A model generated the notes under the pieces. The model was not told the DNA's origin and made no database searches. It saw nothing but the letters and a program-made list of their open reading frames with translations. A stretch of DNA of 64,000 nt from Pseudisothecium myosuroides (taxonomy: Eukaryota; Streptophyta; Bryopsida; Hypnales; Lembophyllaceae): NCBI GenBank assembly GCA_951799445.1, contig OX637290.1, positions 33,040,987 to 33,104,986 on the forward strand, given 5' to 3'. Positions 23,902 through 39,426 of this stretch are shown here, piece by piece. The stretch's first letter is position 1; each line of letters opens with the position of its first letter. The position numbers and the translations under genes were made by a program.

Positions 23902-25132
23902 CTTATATCTATTTTTAATTTTTAATCTGCGCTTCCAATAATAGCACCTTTAATTCCTAATTCCGCACTTATCATTCAAAGCTTACTTTGTTTATAGGAC
24001 CAGTTTGTGGTATGCCTTAAAGATGCCTATACCGTTTCCCCTAAAAGTTCATGAATACATTGATTTGTCCTGTTAGTTAAGGGAGAGATTAGCATCACCT
24101 AAAAAATTAGTATCACTGCAAAATCTTATTTTTGTAAAAATTAGGACAACATAATAATATTCCAACTAGCACTCATTCTAAATACACCTAAAAACAACTC
24201 TTTTTTTTGGTCCTACAATCTTATAGGGCAAATGATTCAAAAAAATTGATGAAATTATTAACAGATTCAAGAAAATAGCACACCAAGTGGTTTTGTAATT
24301 CATGCTTTAGTAATAGTTTACAAATTTTCAAACTTGAAAATATAGGATAGCCTATACTTAACTCTAGATTCACCTTGAATGGACATGCTTAAAGCACAAA
24401 ATTTCTCAACTCTCATTGGTTGCTTCCCAAAACTCCTCCCTTTTCATTTGTTGCTTTTGAAAAGTTGTGGTGGTTAGTTTAACCCTCAATCCTTAATCCC
24501 TAAATGCTCAAGGCCTTTTTGGGTTTAAGAACATCATTGCTATTGAAGTGTTACAGATCTAAATGTCACTAAGATATAGAAATCTCAATTGTACAATCTT
24601 GTAGTGTACGTGTTATAGATGACTTGAATCAAGCTTGGAGTCATTTGGAAAAAAATGATTGCAAGATTATAATGTTTTAGTATTGAAAAAGGATGCTAAA
24701 ATTTTCCTAGCAATGCATTAGGAGGTGAAATTTGATTTCTAAACACACTCGGCAAATGAAGAAACTTCAAACTATAATGTACTTCAAAACCAACATATAA
24801 ACACACTAATGAAAGAAAACATCATTCAACAGACTTATTGTGTCTAAAATGGCTTTGAATTCGGTAAAAAAAATAGCAAAAGAAGTTGCAAAAAACACAT
24901 CTAAGGCTCCTCCTTCTACTAAAATGCTTCTCAGTCACTCATAACTTCATTACTAGATTGATATGAAATTTTAACCTTACAAATTAGACTAGTATACGCA
25001 ACTTTTCTAAAAAAATTGGAAATGTAGAAGAAACAAGCTGCCGAAGTTCATTACAATCCAAAAATGTCCGGAATTTGGACTTTGAGTTGCTCCAAAACAT
25101 TCTTGAAAACAACTTGGAGAAATACACTAGTA
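23902..25132. other. AT-rich intergenic DNA
   Basis: Nothing recognisable. Confidence 0.5.
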
Positions 25133-25277
25133 AGAAGAAAACTGCATTTGGTTCAACAAAAACTACTTGATGTTTTTGTTGTATTCAACGCTAAAATTGT
25201 GTTGGAATCTGAAATTTTGCGTTGGATACAACATAAACATCAAGTAGATTTTGTTGAACCCAACGCAGTTTTCTTCT
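25133..25277. repeat. 145-bp fold-back sequence
   Basis: The left arm begins AGAAGAAAACTGC and the right arm ends GCAGTTTTCTTCT. The arms pair over about 60 bp with a few mismatches and small bulges, for example CTACTTGATGTTT against AAACATCAAGTAG. A loop of about 30 nt separates them. It could be a very small MITE or a small-RNA precursor. No target duplication is clear. Confidence 0.65.
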
Positions 25278-25635
25278 AATGATATGAAATTTTGCCACAA
25301 TAACTAGAATTTAAGGAAAACATAATACCGAATAAATTTTATTGAAAAAAAACATTGGATAAAGAAGGTAGAAGCCCCCTAAGTTGCAGCCATCAAAATG
25401 CAATTTGATGAATTCAAATTGAACCTTAGAACTTTAAATGGCTTCTTGAAAAATCAATAGATTTTGGGTTGATCTCAAACTTTTACTACACAAACTAGAA
25501 GAGAGAACACAGGTTTTCCAATAAATTTTATTAATTATAGACATTGGATGCAAAAATTCCAACTTTTCAGATTAGACTTCGAGATTATGTGAGGACATTT
25601 TTGGTCCCCTGGGGTGCTTGGGGGTTAAACTTCCA

Positions 25636-26764
25636 TTGTCCCCTCAGGGGACAAAATGGATTTGGGGTAAGCTCCTATAGTTTCAATGTGTGTGGTGATT
25701 TTGTGAAATTTTTTGAAGATAGAAAAACAAATTAGCTTGTCAGGAATATAATTTTTATTTCAATTAGTGCATGAGACAAAAGTTATGCCATTGTAAGCCC
25801 AAAATGGATATTATTGGGCAGTCCAAAAAAATCATAGAAAGTCAAAATAAAAGAATTTTTTTAAAATTTCTCACAAGAAATATTTTTGTCTACATAGAAA
25901 GATTTGATTCATTCCATTTGAATGGGTGATGAGAAAGTTATGGACAGTCTTATTTTTCCAGCAATTTCCAGCATCTTATTGAAAAAATAATTTGTAGGAT
26001 TCATTTTTTAATATAATTTTTGCAATTAAATTTTTTTTTGCAGGGCTTAGTTAGATTGCTAGAACAATTTCACCATTGGGATTAGTGATTTTCAATTCCC
26101 TCTCAAAGCTATTAGTGATTTAGTTTTTCTCAATCTTGCACTCACTTCTACATTAACCCTGTAAGGACGCGGGGGGTAACCCTGGAAATCATGCATTGTA
26201 TAACCGTGAGAGTCATTGGAATAAAAAAATCCAAAAGTACTCATTGGAAGTCAAGCTCCTGTAGATGTTCTCCACTTTCCACAAAAAACTCCAAGGATGA
26301 ATAGTTGTAGTTCTGTCCTACATTGGAGAATCCCTTGTCATTCATCGGACACTTATGGTCCGCGGCGTCCTTACTGGGTTAAAACAAACTTTAAGAATGA
26401 AAATCAAGTGTTTTTTTTTTGAATTTCTTTCCCTAGACTTTCAACTCAATTCTTCAACATAAAAAATTAGAAATTCAAAATGTGTAGTGCAAAAATTTTA
26501 AGCGGAGAAGATTTGAAGCTTCAAAAATCTAATGAGGTAAGATTCAAAAAAATGAGATTTCTTCACTCCAAACACAAATATCTTGCAATGTATGTGGTCA
26601 AAGGTTATAAAATTTCTTCCACACATTTTTATACTAGTTTAGAACAAGATCCTACAATTAGATATGAAAAAAAAACAATTTCTAAAGTTTTTTACACTTT
26701 GCAATAGAAAATGGCATTTTGAGGGAATTTTGATGAAAAATATGCCATGGGAGTTGAGGAGTTA
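25636..26764. mobile_element. Long TTAA-type element (family B), reverse copy split by a nested insertion
   Basis: Segments on both sides of the 26157-26378 element align, in reverse orientation, with the family B copies at 8315-9248 and 33674-34588. Examples are CCCTCAGGGGACAAA near 25645 and ACTCAACTCAATTCT-like sequence near 26448. The outer ends are approximate: TTAA at about 25632 on the left and GAGGAGTTAT at about 26755-26764 on the right. Confidence 0.55.
26157..26378. mobile_element. Short TTAA-type MITE (family A), 222 bp, nested in a family B element
   Basis: TTAA (26153-26156) precedes CCCTGTAAGGACGC. The right end GCGTCCTTACTGGG precedes TTAA (26379-26382). The 14-bp inverted repeats have one mismatch. 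It interrupts a family B copy. The corresponding position of the intact family B copy (about 34035-34040) carries a single TTAA, so insertion duplicated TTAA exactly. TTAA specificity with CCC termini is the signature of piggyBac-type transposition. The element itself is non-coding. Confidence 0.75.
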
Positions 26765-27490
26765 TCTACTAAATGCCCAAGGCACCAAATTCTAATGTCA
26801 ACAATGCTTTGAAGTAACCAAGTTACTAGAATTAGTAGTTTATATTTTTGAAAAATTCTTTGTGAAGTCTAGTTTTAGCATTAAAAATCTGATTTTGAAA
26901 ATGAATGATTATGATTTTTCTATTTAAGATTTTGTGCAAGGGTGTCCATTGCAAATTTTGATTTTCTAGTGTTGAGGACTTTTAGAAATGAGCCTCAAAC
27001 ACACTAGATGTTGGAGAAAAAATCGCATTAGAAATTCATTTAAAACCCCCCTGTAGAGTACATTTTGAAAAGCCATAAATTGATTGGGGTTATGTATGTT
27101 ATACCCTTGCACCTCGTATTTTTTTAGTGACCAATTTTTTAGATTTGACAAGTGAAAAGAGGATTGAAAGATTTCAAATCACTTTCACGGTTTTAACACC
27201 CTCATGATCAAACATTATAATCTTTCAATTTGTAAGCAATATTGTTGTATTTTCTTTTCCCATGTGATCTCTGACATGTTTGACTAGTTTGAATTTGTCC
27301 GGTTACAGTTCAAATTTTTATTTATCAAATTGTTGTCTTTTTGTTCAATTTAGAGCAAATTCCAAGAAGCTCAAAAAAGACCTTGGGAACTTAGGGGTTA
27401 AGTCATGGAAATGTTCAATTAAGGCTAATTTTGTTGTTGGAGAATGAGAATGTTGCAATTTGGTGATTCTATGTTAGAGATCCCCAATTA
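26765..27490. other. AT-rich intergenic DNA with one TTAA-element terminus
   Basis: TTAGGGG followed by TTAA at 27391-27401 is a family B-like right end whose left end was not located. Otherwise nothing recognisable. Confidence 0.45.
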
Positions 27491-27923
27491 CCCCCAAACT
27501 GAAACAAGGGCTGCTGCAGTTCTGATCAAATGGGTGCGTCGAAAGCGGCCCCAATGTGCCCAACGCTGATTCGGACTCGCGCGGCCGCGACGCCTTCCGA
27601 GTGCGTCAGCCACGCAGCTCCAGCGCCAGTCCGACCGACGGACCGAGGTGGCGCATCTGGGGCCCTTGAACCAATCGCCCTTCGCCCTTCGCCCTTGGCT
27701 TCTTTGCTACTTGCGGCCCTCGTTGCTTCTCCTTCTCGTGCTTCTGATTCTCTCCGCACCTTCTTGCATCCCTGCCAAGCCTAGCAACGCCAAGCAACGC
27801 AACACTTGAGTTACTTAGCTAAGCGGAGGAAGGAAGGAAGGCAGGCAGGCAGGAAGGGTTGTCCCTTGTCCCGTCGTTTCTTCTCCTTCGTCCACCCCTC
27901 GCGAGGTTCAGTTTCGGCTCGCT
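27491..27923 (+). promoter_or_regulatory. GC-rich promoter/5' UTR region of the aspartate aminotransferase gene
   Basis: Composition switches abruptly from AT-rich to GC-rich at about 27490. The block includes a NotI-like GCGGCCGC, three TTCGCCC units (27678-27700), and a GGAA/GGCA microsatellite at 27829-27857. No TATA box or start site can be fixed from the sequence alone. Confidence 0.45.
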
Positions 27924-31336
<3,413 letters not shown>

Positions 31337-31758
31337 CTTTCCACTTACATGGTTGATCCACTCCTTATCAATCTAGTTCGACTCCTACTCGTGAGACACT
31401 CTTATTCCTCGAGAGGTCGGACCTGTTTTTGCACCTGGATTCTATGTAACAGTAGTTGATAATGAGAATGACCCTGCGTATAGGGTGATAATTTCTGACA
31501 AGGTTGAGGTACAGGATCTCAAACTTAGAGCATAGTCTGAATTATTATAAGACAATTTTGACGAATGTGACCAGTTGCACACGTGTGCTGAATAATCCAA
31601 AGTCATTGGCTGGTTAGGTGACTTCATGCCTCAAATAACCTCAGATGCTTTGAGTTATAGAATTCTCGACTCAACTTTGTTTTTGAGTGTCAAGTGTCCT
31701 ATTGCTCCAAGAATTTCCTGCATGCATGCACATAGGGTGCATTCTATTCTGTACTGTA
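31337..31758. other. 3' flank of the aminotransferase gene
   Basis: Mixed composition that probably includes the 3' UTR. No canonical AATAAA is seen close to the stop. The minus-strand open frame 31442-31627 is unsupported. Confidence 0.35.
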
Positions 31759-32629
31759 CAGTGTCCTACCAAAAGTTCTTGCACTGTCTTTTAGTTCCCA
31801 TACAAACACCTCCATTTTCTAATGTTATTTTTCAAAATTTTGGTGTAATTTTTGCATCATTGCATTCCTATGTAGTTCCAATCATGCATACCAAATTTCA
31901 ACTTCAAAAAAGCAAAACTCCATTTTTGGTGAATTTTTTCATTTCATTTTTGTGGTTTTACGTGATCATTTATTAAAAAACATTGGTAATGAATTTTTTA
32001 AATTTGATTGCGGAGACATATAGGGAACATCCATACACACATCTTTCCTTCCACAAGCATCTCCAAAAAAGATTTACAATTCCTTCTAGGAAGAGTTCAA
32101 TGTAAGGTGTCGTATCACCAAACTTTGTGAAATAGATATCTTTATATTTTAATTAGATTTTGCTACTTGAACCTTACACTATAACTAATTTTGTACATTG
32201 GAGCATGATGGCACAATTACCTTGCCAAAATTTAATTATGATAAAAAGATATCTATTTTCCAAAATTAGGACATTGTCACCCCAACATTGAAATCTCTAT
32301 AGAGAAAATTATGAAACTTTTTTAAAGATGCTTGTTGAAGGAAAGATGTGTGTATGGATGTTCCCTACATGTCTCCGCAATCAAATTTAAAAAATTAATT
32401 ACCAATGTTTTTTAATAAATGATCTCGTAAAACCACAAAAATGAAATGAAAAAATTCACCAAAAATGGAGTTTTTCTTTTTTGAAGTTGAAATTTGGTAT
32501 GCATGATTGGGACTATGTGGGAATGTGATGATGCAAGAATTGCACCAAAATTTTGAAAAATAGCATTTCCAAATGGAGATGTTTGTATCGGAACTAAAAG
32601 ACAGTGCAAGAACTTTTGGTAGGGCACTG
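31759..32629. mobile_element. 871-bp fold-back transposon with TA target duplication
   Basis: The element runs from CAGTGTCCTACCAAAAGTTC to the inverse ...GGTAGGGCACTG and is flanked by TA on both sides (31757-31758 and 32630-32631). The arms pair almost to the centre (about 32190): outer arms of about 310 bp are highly similar and the inner parts more diverged. Both arms give similar translated text on opposite strands, because they are inverted copies rather than genes. The CAGTG termini and TA duplication point to the Tc1/mariner superfamily. Confidence 0.75.
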
Positions 32630-32631
32630 TA

Positions 32632-33669
32632 CATGAGACTGGAATAATAGAGAAGCAAAAACACCGAAAGGAACACGATTAAGTTAGCAAGCCTTGACTA
32701 GAGCAATTCTGTGCTGAAGACGATCATGAAGCTGATGAGACAAGCTGATGAGCAATCGTCACTGTTTAACCCTAGAAGGATGGCCCCATGACCACCTGTA
32801 ACTTGTCTTTTTTTACTGAAAAAATGAGTTGACTGAAATGTGTGTGAAAAACTCTCTAAGGTAGGAGGTTGTAAATGCGACCCTCTCCTTCAAACCGTCC
32901 CTATATTTAGCTGTGGAATGGATTGGTGGTGATCCTTAAATGGACCACTTTAGCTATTGAATGAATCAAGAAAAATTTGTTTTTTTATTGTGAGAGCCAA
33001 TCATTGGCCTTGATTTCCTGAAATCACTTTCAAAATTGCAAGGGGACGGATTTTGGGAGACCTAGTGTCACAAATAGGTACCTACTACTGAAATCTTTGA
33101 AAATTCATAACTATTTCAAAAATGCTTCAAAAAATATGAAACCACTTGTGTTATGTTCCGCATCTATTGTTCTTTCTCTGAAAAATGAGTTAAAAATATT
33201 TTGGTTCATGTGCACCTATGAAAAAGGCGGATCAGCCCTTAAAGGGTTGCTTTTTGAGCCTACTACCTTAATTTCATTTTTATTGATTAGAGATGAAGTC
33301 ACATGTTCACAGTACGGCATAATAATTTCAAAATCTTTTGGAAAATTACAATATAGAATAGAAATGATTTTAGATGGACCCCCTTCGGTCTTTAGGGATA
33401 AATTTGTCAAAGAACATAAAAAAGCTCCCAATAAAATACATGTATCTCATAGTGCACTATTTTCATTTGTAATTGGTACTCTTCAGACTCCATATTTGCT
33501 ACTTTGGCCGATACATTTGCAAATTATGTATTGAAATCAAATTTGCAATTGACCAATGAAGTGAATTGAAGATCATTTAAATTTTTTCCAATGATCTAAA
33601 CTGGATTAGCTGGATTGTTGAATACTGTACTTTATTAGCAGCTCAAGCACTCAAGTGCCTAATATTTAA
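32632..33669. other. Intergenic DNA with an unexplained 145-codon open frame
   Basis: The plus-strand frame 33097-33534 stays open for 145 codons in AT-rich DNA. It starts at TTG and has no recognised domain. The first 40 codons resemble the generic repeat text of this region; the later part (about 33240-33534) has more balanced codons. It could be a gene fragment. No splice partners were identified. Confidence 0.3.
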
Positions 33670-33673
33670 TTAA

Positions 33674-34588
33674 CCCCTAAAGGACTAAGGTCTTTTTTCT
33701 GCCAAAAAACACTAAAAACTGTCATATCTATAGCAAAGAGTAAAAAACATTGAATTTTTTTTTCCACATCTAACCGTAGGATCTTACACCTAACTAGTAT
33801 GAGTGTGTGGAAAAAATTTCAGAATTTTTGACTGCACAGATTGCAAGATATCTGCGTTTAAAGTGAAAAAAACAAGTTTTTCAGCACATTGCGGGACTAG
33901 ATTTTTTTACATTGAAAATTTTTATCTTAAAATTTTGCAGTACAAAGTTTTTCAATTTTTTTTATAGTAGAGAATTGAGTTGAGAGTCCAGGAAAAAAAA
34001 TAAAAAAAACTTAATTATCATTCTTAAAGAAATTGTTAAATAGAAGTAGGTATGAGATAGAAAGAAAATCTAAAATCTAATATATTGTAGATGGAATTAA
34101 AATGCACTAATCCCAATGGTGAGATTGATCTAGCAAGTAAATCAGACCATGTAAAAAAAAATTGAAAAAATTGAAAAAATTGCATTCAAAAATGAATCCT
34201 ACAAGTTATTTTTTTCAAGAAGATGCTCTAATTGCTCAAAAAACAAGAATGTCCATAACTTTCTCATAACAAATCCAAATGAAATAAATCAAAGCTTTCC
34301 AGATAGACAAAAAATATAATCTATGAGAAAAAAAATATTAAAAAAAAAATTCGAGTTTTTGTCCATTTTTTTTTTGCTGCCCGGGCTGCCCCTTGTCCCT
34401 TGTTTTGAGCTTATTTGGTCATAACTTTTGTTCCCGGGCACCAATTGTGAAAAAAATTATATTCCCACGAAGTTTATAAGTTTTTCTATCTCCAAAAAAA
34501 GTTTAAGAAAATCACAACAAAATTTCAGCCTGTAGGTACTTGCCCAAAAACACATTTGTCCCCCAAAGGGACAACAATCCTTTATGGG
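33674..34588. mobile_element. Long TTAA-type element (family B), copy 2, intact ends
   Basis: TTAA (33670-33673), then CCCCTAAAGGACTAAGG. The right end AATCCTTTATGGG is followed by TTAA (34589-34592). It is the best-preserved family B copy by its flanks, and it carries the empty TTAA site matching the nested insertion at 26157. AT-rich, non-coding. Confidence 0.75.
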
Positions 34589-34592
34589 TTAA

Positions 34593-35102
34593 AGTTAAAA
34601 AATAAGGTTAGGCAAGACTAAAATTTAATTTATGCTATTTAGGCAATCATTCAAAATTGAACAATGTATAGGCATTTGTCCAATTTTAGATACTTCATTT
34701 AATGGTTTCAAAGAGCATATGAGGTTATCTTTTCATAAAATGTATAGAGCATTAAGATAGGATTGCCATAAATGGCTAGCTTGTGTATCCAAATAAGGAT
34801 ATTGTAATTCCTCCTCAATCAATTGCAATTTCTAAATATTAGACAAGACAGGGGGATCACTTCTTAAAGCATTAGGTAAAAATTATTATAATTATTTTCT
34901 ACCAAAGCTACTAGTAAAGTACAATACTAGATCTGTTTAAGTTGGCCTCATGTGTTTTTAATAATTTTGAATAGGTCATATGGGACCCTAATTTTAAAAA
35001 TTATTTGTATTTTGCACCCAAAAATGCAATGCTCTTAACTATCCTTTCAAAAAAAAAAAAAACTAACTTTTACGAGGCAGAACATGCATAATTTTGTTTT
35101 AA
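34593..35102. other. AT-rich intergenic DNA
   Basis: Nothing recognisable. Confidence 0.5.
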
Positions 35103-35988
35103 TCCCTAAAGGACCAAACACTGTTTTTGGCAGCATAGCAATTTTTGGTAGCTCACTAGGAACGAATATTTTATTTTTTTCTTTGAAATTTTCACATAAC
35201 ATGTGCCCAAGGAGTAGATTTAAGGATTAATAGTTTTCATAACTTTTGGCTACATGGTTAGAAAGTTATTGTATGATATGTAATTTTTCATATTTGGTGG
35301 GCAGCTCGGGCAGCTCAAAGAATTCCTTAAAAATCACTTCTTTTTAAATAAAAATTTAAAATTGGTTTTTTAGATTTATATGTACGTGGAAAGCTTTGAA
35401 TCATCCTATTTAGTTTAATGAGATGAAAGTTGAGGATAGTTATAGAATCTCTACTCTAAAATAAACTTTGAAGTCCTTTATTTAACTCAATTATTAATAT
35501 TTTTAAAAAAACAACAACAACATTGGGTGTAGATTGTTTATTACAATATTACAACCATTTGGATTGGCATTTTTCAATTCCATAACTAAATTCCTGACAA
35601 TTTAGTATTTTGAATCATTCTCTACTTCTTACTACTTATTATTTTTTTCTTATATGTTGTACAATTCCAAATGGTCTAAAATTTTTCAAGCATGTAGCCA
35701 ACTTGCCTTGAATGAATCCAAAAAGTAACCACCATTTTGGACATTTTTTCATACAAACGTAGGGCAGCTCCCCGTTTTTTTGCAGGGACAAAAAAAAGGA
35801 TTTTTGTCAATTCAAACACTAATATCTTGCAATCCACACGGTGGAAATTTCTGAAATTCTTTCCCATCTTCTCAAACTAGTGTACTACAAGATCCTATGG
35901 TTAAATGTGTCCAAAAATGTTGTATTTTTATTAGAAATGGCAGTTTTAGAGTGGTTTTGGTGAAAACATAGTCAAAAACCTCTAGGCG
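35103..35988. mobile_element. Long TTAA-type element (family B), copy 3
   Basis: TTAA (35099-35102), then TCCCTAAAGGACCAAACACTG. The right end CCTCTAGGCG is followed by TTAA (35989-35992). It is internally similar to the neighbouring copy at 36194-37121 in the same orientation and inverted relative to 33674-34588. Confidence 0.7.
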
Positions 35989-36193
35989 TTAAATAAAAAA
36001 TTTCCCCTTTAACCTCCTCCCGTTGGCACACCCTTACAAAATTTTAATCTATGTACAAGCTTTGTTGTAGAGCTTTGGTCCCCCGCCTCCCATATTGACA
36101 TTGGTCTATGTGTAGAGGGTGGCCCTATAAGCATGACTTAGCTAACAATTCTTTACTTTAATTTGAGCCTCAGAACATTTGTTGCATTTTTAA

Positions 36194-37121
36194 CCTCGAA
36201 AGGACCAACATGCGTTTTTTGGCAACATAGAAATTTTGGGCAGGTACGTGTGATTGGAGATTTGCATATTTTGGGCTGAAATTTTTACAGAAGGTGGGGA
36301 CAAGGAATATCTTTCATATGCACAAAATTTCATGACATTTGGAAATACGAGGCAAAAGTTATTGCGTGATATGTAGTTTGTTTCCCAACTCGGGCAGTCT
36401 GGGCAGATCCTGAAAAAATCACTTTTTTCAAAAATAAAAATTTGAAATTAGTTTATTAGATTTATATATACGTGGAAAGATTTGAATCATTCCATTTTGA
36501 TCAATGAGTCAAACGTTATGAGGATTTTTAGGTTGCGGGCAAATATGGATTGTTTATTTTAAAATAAACCTTTGAAATTGTTTATTTCACTCAATTTTTA
36601 ATATTTTTCAAAAAAAATAAAATTGTAGGATGTAGATTTTTTATTACAACATTGCAACAATTGGGATTGGCATTTTTCAATTCTATAATTAACTTCTTAA
36701 CAATTTAGTGTTTTGAACCATTCTCTACTTCTTTCTACTTATTATTTTTTCCCTATATCATGTTGTACAATTCCAAATGATCTGAAAATTTTCAAGCATA
36801 TAGCCAACTTGCTCTGAAGTATGAATCCAAAGAAGCACAACCATTTTGGAATTTTTTTCATAATAATTTGACCTTGTGAAGTGCAACTGCCTGCTTTTTT
36901 GCAAGCCAAAAAAAGGACTTGTGCCACTTCAAATGCTAATATCTTGCAATCTACACGATGGAAATTTCTGAAATTTTTTCTACATATTCTCAAACCAGAG
37001 TACTACAAGATCCTACGGTACATGTGTCCAAATATGATATTTTTCAAAAATTTGAAACTTGTACTAGAAATGGCAGTTTTGGAGCATTTTTGGTGTGAAC
37101 AAAGTCAAGGAACTTTAGGGG
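36194..37121. mobile_element. Long TTAA-type element (family B), copy 4
   Basis: TTAA (36190-36193), then CCTCGAAAGGACCAACATG. The right end GGAACTTTAGGGG is followed by TTAA (37122-37125). It is closely related to copy 3, which lies only about 200 bp upstream in direct orientation. No coding capacity is recognised. Confidence 0.7.
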
Positions 37122-37559
37122 TTAAACAATTTTGAAACACTAGTGGTATTTTTTATTTCAATAAAAATTTGAATACTTTTTTCACATGTAGCCCTTTGCA
37201 AATTTGTTTTAAATGATTTTGAAAGTATGAAAAAAATGACATGTATGTGTATCACTTTATTTTGATTTCATAATTGATTTTTTTTTCTTCAAAATTTTAG
37301 ACATTGAGTGACTAATTATACACTGTCCACTCGGGGAATGCTGGGGAGCAAGCGTAGAGCGGCGAGCGGCGAGCAGGAAGCGGGGATTGGTGAGCGGGGA
37401 GCTGAAATATCAGAAGGAAAACCAAAAAAGTGGCAAAAAATTGAAAGAAAAGTGGATGAAAGTTGACGGAAAAATGGATGTAATTTCAGAAAAATTCCTG
37501 AAATTCAATGGAAGAAATGGAAGAAAGTTGTTGGAAAAAATGGATGAAAGAAATTAGAG

Positions 37560-37775
37560 GAATAAGATGAAAATTATGGATGGAAGTGGATGAAAATTAT
37601 GGATGAAAGCGGATGAAAAATACGGATGATAGTGGATGAAAAATACGGATGACAATGGATGAAAAATATAGATGGGAGTGGATGAAAAATTTGGATGAAC
37701 ACTGGATGAAAAATACGGAATAAAGTGGATGAAAAATTCGGATGACAATGGATGAAAAATTGTGGATGGATTATA
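37560..37775. repeat. Minisatellite, about 21-bp unit
   Basis: About ten imperfect tandem copies of TGGATGAAAAATACGGATGA. Looser related units (GTGGATGAAAG, AATGGATG) extend left to about 37440. Confidence 0.85.
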
Positions 37776-37924
37776 ATTTAGCTGTCGCAAGAGTACTTTT
37801 CGCCATTAGAATTGTTGGACCTCTCATTTGCGGCTTCCTAGTTTGCAAGAAAGAGCATGGCGCTACTTTTACTAAATCATGCTTGTGTGGCGACAAGGGT
37901 TGAATGCGGTTTAGGGTAGGAGGA

Positions 37925-38480
37925 TCATCTTGCAACTTCATCCACAAGAGACTAGGACAAATGAACGACATTAAATTGCATCAACACAGTAAAAACATCG
38001 AATCATTTTATCAATCTCATCTACAAGACAATAGGACAAGCGAACAAAATTAAACTGCATCAACACAGTGAGAACATCGGATCACCATATCGACTCCATC
38101 TACAAGATAGTAGGACAAGCGAACAAAATTAAACTACATCAACACAGTGACAACATTGAATCATCCTACCACCTTCATCTACAAGACAGTAGGATAAGCG
38201 AATAAAATTAAATTGCATCAATATAGTGAGGACATCGAATCATCTGGGGCCACTTCGTCTAGAAGAGACTACGCCAAGCAAATGAAATTAAACTACATCA
38301 ACAAAGTGACAACATCATAAAACTACCAACTTCATCTACAAGACAGTAAGACAAGCGAACAAAATTAAATTGCATCAATACAGTGAGGACATTGGATCAT
38401 CCTACCAACTTCATCTACAAGAGACTAGGACAAGCAAATGAAATTAAACTCCATCAACACAGTGACAACATCAAATATTT
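37925..38480. repeat. Tandem repeat, about 79-bp unit, seven copies
   Basis: The marker CATCTACAAGA (or a close variant) recurs at 37939, 38018, 38097, 38176, about 38256, 38333 and 38412, a spacing of 77-80 bp. Each unit also carries AAATTAAACTRCATCAACACAG. No coding function is seen. Confidence 0.9.
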
Positions 38481-39426
38481 TATGAAAGTCACTAAACATT
38501 GTGCCTGTACTCTTGGAGTTCCAATTTCTTCAATTATCCTCCGGTACCTCTTACCTTTTTGCTGAAGTCTTCTAAGATTGCCTTCCAAAAACTTATTGGT
38601 TTAGGCGCTTCTATCCGCTTCAGCCTTCATGGTACAGTTAGCACTTGGAGCATCATCGCTTGATTGAACGCTGCAACAACTCCATTCTGGCTAGACTCTT
38701 GCGGGCACTATTTCAGGGTCCAGTTTCGATTCAGCATTCAAAGCATCATGTTCCCCTTATTATCATTACATGCCAACTAGTTCACCATCTTCGTGACATT
38801 CATCGTACATCCTCTATAGCAGACGACGCACTCATCCAAAAATACCCTAGAACAAATGAGATGCCTGTCCAATCGACCACAATCTCACATGAGCATGCTT
38901 TCGTGGTTGCGAGGGCAAGCAAGTCAGAAATTCTGGAGTGCTAATCGAGGAGTATGTAGTTTGGCTGAAGAAGATGCACGATGAGTGTCACAAAGGTGTC
39001 AAGCGTGTTGGATAATGATTGTAGTACAGATCACTAGTACTAATACTTCAGTAACAACGACACCTGACACTCCAAACGAGTAAGGCAACTCTAAGTTCAA
39101 ATGAGAACTGAAATCTTCAATTCAGCTATCAACTACATGCACTCAAACTACTAGTGTAACGTCACGGAATACTACTTCTACTACCTGCGGCACATCCCTT
39201 GCTATTTGATGTCTTCGACTCAAGCTGTACAACACTACCCTTATCACAACTACATGCATGCGGTCATTCTTAAGGGCAATACAGACCACCTCATCCTCTT
39301 CACATACACAACGGCAACGCGTGGCATGAATAGATAAGTTTGCCAATGATCACCTTCTTTGGTTCTAATGGGCAAAGTACACGACACGTGGCATGAAACC
39401 ATAAGGGGAGGGGAGGTAGGCTTATC
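38481..39426. other. Intergenic DNA, mixed composition
   Basis: An open frame at 38645-38944 (+, non-ATG start) is not recognised. No splice structure or repeat could be assigned. Confidence 0.4.

Noticed and set aside
31626..32676. Paired open frames of similar sequence on opposite strands
   Set aside because: They arise from the two arms of a fold-back transposon, not from duplicated genes.
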